8,262 nucleotides of DNA from Desulfuromonadaceae bacterium (GTDB taxonomy: Bacteria; Desulfobacterota; Desulfuromonadia; Geobacterales; Pseudopelobacteraceae): the NCBI GenBank assembly GCA_028686145.1, contig JAQUCQ010000137.1, positions 1 to 8,262 on the forward strand, written 5' to 3'. Below the pieces are notes generated by a model. The model was not told the DNA's origin. It did not search any database and worked only from the letters and a program-made list of their open reading frames with translations. The translations under genes and the position numbers were made by a program. Below, piece by piece: positions 6,010-8,262 of this stretch (its first letter is position 1; each line of letters begins with the position of its first letter).

Positions 6010-6019
6010 TATTCTTTTG

Positions 6020-7120
6020 TTAATTATTTCGAGCCAGTTTTTGCGCTCTAAATTTGTACCTTTTGCACAATTCCTTGAATATCTTTGAGATGTTAAAATT
6101 CATAAGATCCGCCATGAAAAAGGGGTGATTATTTGCTATTATTTTAAAAACTGTCACCAATCGATCAGGCATTGGATCATCATCGGTCATCGCCCCCCCT
6201 TTATTCTTGAATCCATGCCAAGCGCCGTTCAGACAAGCGTTGAAACTCGCCATCTCGCCCGCTTGCCAGCAGGCTCCGATACTTGATATGAGGTTACTTG
6301 CATAATTCCTGTAAAAGGACAGTTTCCCGGAATAGCTGTTCAGGCAGGACTTGCCGAAAAATAAACAGTTTCTCAGCATGTAATAATAATAGTGACTACC
6401 CTTTGGCAGAGATGAAGAGTCGATGGGCGTCTTATGAAATATCTTTGCTTCATAACACATTGCATTCTGCAAACCGGAACGAATGGCTCGTAATGAATAT
6501 TCAGTGTCTTCCCAATATGCAAAATATTCACTATTCAAATAACCAATAGCTTCAATAGTTGTTTTTTTTATGAGCAGGGCTGTCCCCCAAAGGCATATAT
6601 TTGCGCCTTCGTATCTATAACTATTTTTATTTTTAGTTTTTCTGTCAGGGTATAGAATCTGGGCATTGTGCCAATTAACATAACTCCCTGTAAACTGCTG
6701 TAAATTTTTATCCAGATAGCAATAAATCACGGGACTGACCATACCAATATTTTTTGCTGATTCCGCCTTGTCTACCAGTTTTGTGAGTGAGCCAGACTCG
6801 ATAACCGTATCATTATTAAGCAACCATACATAATCGGCTCCCGCCTTCATGGCATATTTCATTGCGACGTTGTTTCCTCCGGTAAACCCGAGATTTTCGC
6901 TGTTTTCAATTAGAAAAACACTCGGATATTCCCGGCGGATTGTTTCAACAGAATCATCAGAGGAGCAGTTATCTATCACGATGACTTTAAAAACAGGATA
7001 GTCAAGCCTGTAGACCGATTCCAGGCACTCAAGAGTGTCCTGCAGGCCTTTCCAGTTAAGAATAATAATGTAAACCAACGGCATCGAGGTGCCAGTTTTC
7101 TTTTTGATCAGCTCGCACAT
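6020..7120 (-). CDS. GT2-family glycosyltransferase, rhamnosyltransferase (WbbL/RfbN)-like subgroup
   Basis: A 366-aa GT-A enzyme. VYIIILNWKGLQDTLECLESV (16-36) opens the domain, followed by VIVIDNCSSDDSVE (46-59), ENLGFTGGNNVAMKYA (75-90), the donor/metal site LLNNDT (100-105, N-N-D in place of D-x-D, normal in this subgroup) and FAYWEDTEYSLRA (200-212) with the catalytic acidic pair. NLGFtGGNN and the WEDTEYSLR block characterise the subgroup containing WbbL-type rhamnosyltransferases, but rhamnose specificity is not proven. About 55 extra residues (311-366) follow the catalytic domain and are basic and probably helical. The start is ATG 7120, with AAGG 7 nt upstream. It overlaps the preceding GT4 gene by 13 nt. 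ATG 7084 lacks a ribosome-binding site. The 306-bp spacer follows, so this gene probably closes the upstream transcription block unless there is read-through. Confidence 0.9.
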   Translation of the reverse strand: MCELIKKKTGTSMPLVYIIILNWKGLQDTLECLESVYRLDYPVFKVIVIDNCSSDDSVETIRREYPSVFLIENSENLGFTGGNNVAMKYAMKAGADYVWLLNNDTVIESGSLTKLVDKAESAKNIGMVSPVIYCYLDKNLQQFTGSYVNWHNAQILYPDRKTKNKNSYRYEGANICLWGTALLIKKTTIEAIGYLNSEYFAYWEDTEYSLRAIRSGLQNAMCYEAKIFHKTPIDSSSLPKGSHYYYYMLRNCLFFGKSCLNSYSGKLSFYRNYASNLISSIGACWQAGEMASFNACLNGAWHGFKNKGGAMTDDDPMPDRLVTVFKIIANNHPFFMADLMNFNISKIFKELCKRYKFRAQKLARNN

Positions 7121-8262
7121 AGTCTAGCCTTGATTTTCTGTGTAAGATAACTACTTATAAACAATATCTTCTCGTGAAGCATCGTTCTCTTTACCGGATT
7201 TTTACGTATTCTTTCCAAGGCGGTAATCATAGTTTTGGCAACCCTTTGAGAGGTGTAGTTGTCATTAACTATTTGTATTGCATTGTTCCTGATAGCTCCA
7301 TAGAGACAACTGTCATTCAATAAATCCAGGACAGCGTCAGCAAAATCCTGAGGAGAGTCCGCAATCATGACGTTTTTTCGATCGGTAAGTCCCATGCCTT
7401 CTGCACCGACAGAAGTTGTAACCACTGGGACCCCATGTGCCATAGCTTCTCCTATTTTACCTTTCATCCCGGCGCCATAGCGAAGGGGCGCGACGGATAT
7501 GTGACTCCGGTGCAGGTAGGTTGTTGTTTCCGGCACATATCCCGTTACCGTAATGAACTCGTTTTTCAGCATCCGAATCTCATCCGGTGGGTTGCTTCCT
7601 ACAATCGTGATATGTATATCCGGTTTGTTTTTCCTGATAATCGGAAGGATGTCGCTGCAGAAATATAAAACAGCATCGACATTCGGATCATGAGAAAAGC
7701 CACCGACAAAAATGAGCGAATCTTTCTCAGGAGTAGCATCACTGAGGCATATCTCATGAACGTTGTGCACAACCTCACTTGGGATGTCCAAAGACTCTTC
7801 AAAAAGTGCAGCGGCATCATCCTTGGTGACTGTTATAACCGCATCAGACTTGCGGTAGATACGGAGCTCTTTTTCTTTTGTTTCCAAATAAGTAGCATAA
7901 TCGCCTTCATCTTTGGTCAGATCATATTTTTGCTTCAAACGCAGATAATGCACATCCACGGTATCGACAACCACACGGCATTCTGGTTGAAGGATTCTTA
8001 TCCTGTCGAGATAAAACCCCGCCGTGAAGTAGAACTCCAGAAGAGCAACCTTGAATTTTTCAGCTTTCAGCAGCTTCCACAGAGAGAACCGTGCTGAATA
8101 AACAGCAACACCAGCCTGTTTTAAAAGTGAAATATAAGCATCATCGCCAGGCTTATCTACGCAAGATACTAACGTTATTTCATATTCTTGCGCCATGATG
8201 CCGATTAGCGAGCAGAGACGCAAATCTCCAGAATTCATATCTGGCCGCGGAACGACTGGCGA
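7108..8262 (-). CDS. GT4-family glycosyltransferase, 5' end beyond window edge
   Basis: The C-terminal part of a retaining GT-B glycosyltransferase; 384 codons are visible. The first ATG (8238) is probably internal. The frame continues to the window edge and reads SPVVPRPD-MNSGDLRL, and P-x-PD-x-DSG-x-x-R is a conserved element found inside this subgroup near the first strand of the fold, so the true start lies upstream. Counting from 8238: VVVDTVDVHYLRLK (89-102) is the DTxDxHxxR element; FVGGFSHDPNVDAVLYF (177-193) begins the donor domain; VTGYVPE (231-237) follows; then APLRYGAGMKGKIGEAMAHGVPVV (250-273), where the E-x7-E motif keeps only the second glutamate (E264), as usual for the GAGxKxKxxEAM subgroup. 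A basic C-terminal tail of about 35 residues may sit on the membrane. The gene overlaps the next GT2 gene by 13 nt. The sugar specificity is unknown. Confidence 0.9.
   Translation of the reverse strand, partial: SPVVPRPDMNSGDLRLCSLIGIMAQEYEITLVSCVDKPGDDAYISLLKQAGVAVYSARFSLWKLLKAEKFKVALLEFYFTAGFYLDRIRILQPECRVVVDTVDVHYLRLKQKYDLTKDEGDYATYLETKEKELRIYRKSDAVITVTKDDAAALFEESLDIPSEVVHNVHEICLSDATPEKDSLIFVGGFSHDPNVDAVLYFCSDILPIIRKNKPDIHITIVGSNPPDEIRMLKNEFITVTGYVPETTTYLHRSHISVAPLRYGAGMKGKIGEAMAHGVPVVTTSVGAEGMGLTDRKNVMIADSPQDFADAVLDLLNDSCLYGAIRNNAIQIVNDNYTSQRVAKTMITALERIRKNPVKRTMLHEKILFISSYLTQKIKARLCAS

Larger units (their letters stand above)
5714..6019. other. 306-bp AT-rich intergenic spacer with regulatory signals
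   Basis: This is the only long break in the gene series. It separates the GT2 gene ending at 6020 from the aminotransferase starting at 5713. It contains a sigma-54-type -24/-12 element facing the aminotransferase, four ATTGT-containing words spaced about two helical turns apart, and an imperfect dyad. I found no GC-rich hairpin with a T-tract downstream of 6020, so transcription from the upstream block may read through. Two short open frames also lie here: a 49-codon one on the minus strand (5860-6009) and a 55-codon one on the plus strand (5766-5933). Neither has a good ribosome-binding site. Confidence 0.7.

Noticed and set aside
6020..6060. Possible transcription terminator after the upstream GT2 gene
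   Set aside because: The sequence is AT-rich, but I see no stem of more than 4-5 bp followed by a T-tract on the minus strand, here or further into the spacer.
6715..6820. NND instead of DXD in the GT2 enzyme as a sign of inactivity
   Set aside because: LLNNDT is the normal form of this site in the WbbL-like GT2 subgroup, and the WEDTEYSLR block is intact.
7089..7094. TGGCAC -24-like hexamer on the minus strand near the GT2 start
   Set aside because: The GC of the -12 box is absent at the required spacing, and the site lies within coding sequence.
7690..8097. 135-codon plus-strand open frame
   Set aside because: It is antisense to the GT4 gene, whose frame carries clear family motifs. The product looks random.

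Overview
The window is an 8.26-kb stretch of a cell-surface polysaccharide (exopolysaccharide or O-antigen type) biosynthesis locus. All confident genes lie on the minus strand, so they read from high to low coordinates. I see no rRNA, tRNA, CRISPR, insertion sequence or integrase. The gene set (nucleotide-sugar-type aminotransferase, four glycosyltransferases, a Wzy/WaaL-type membrane protein, a low-molecular-weight tyrosine phosphatase and a CE4 deacetylase) together with a sigma-54-like promoter suggests a Gram-negative bacterium. A deltaproteobacterial (Desulfobacterota) type would fit, but that is inference and the genus cannot be read from the sequence. Base composition is strongly mosaic, as is usual for such loci: hand counts give 15/60 G+C at 3241-3300 and 38/60 at 1321-1380.

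Upstream block (8262 to 6020): a GT4 glycosyltransferase whose 5' end lies beyond the right edge overlaps a GT2 glycosyltransferase. It is followed by a 306-bp spacer (5714-6019). I see no convincing terminator there, but the spacer holds a good -24/-12 element (5772-5787) facing the next gene. Farther upstream of that element are a roughly two-turn-spaced series of ATTGTT-like words and an imperfect dyad, which could bind an enhancer protein.

Downstream block (5713 to 1): DegT/DnrJ-type aminotransferase, an unrecognised 38-codon small ORF, GT2 glycosyltransferase, O-antigen polymerase/ligase-like membrane protein, low-molecular-weight protein tyrosine phosphatase, GT4 glycosyltransferase, and a polysaccharide deacetylase cut by the left edge. 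The junctions overlap by 3-14 nt (NTGA type at three of them), except for a 20-nt gap before the deacetylase. This looks like one translationally coupled operon.

Inferred teamwork: the aminotransferase makes an amino-sugar nucleotide. The GT2 and GT4 enzymes build a lipid-linked repeat unit at the inner membrane. The membrane protein polymerises or transfers it in the periplasm. The phosphatase would reset a tyrosine-kinase chain-length regulator that is not in the window, and the deacetylase would trim N- or O-acetyl groups. No flippase, export pore or tyrosine kinase is visible here, so the locus must extend beyond both edges.

The points most worth a second look are the 38-aa ORF that exactly bridges the aminotransferase and the GT2 gene, the sigma-54-type promoter with its upstream word array, and the basic N-terminal extension on the phosphatase.
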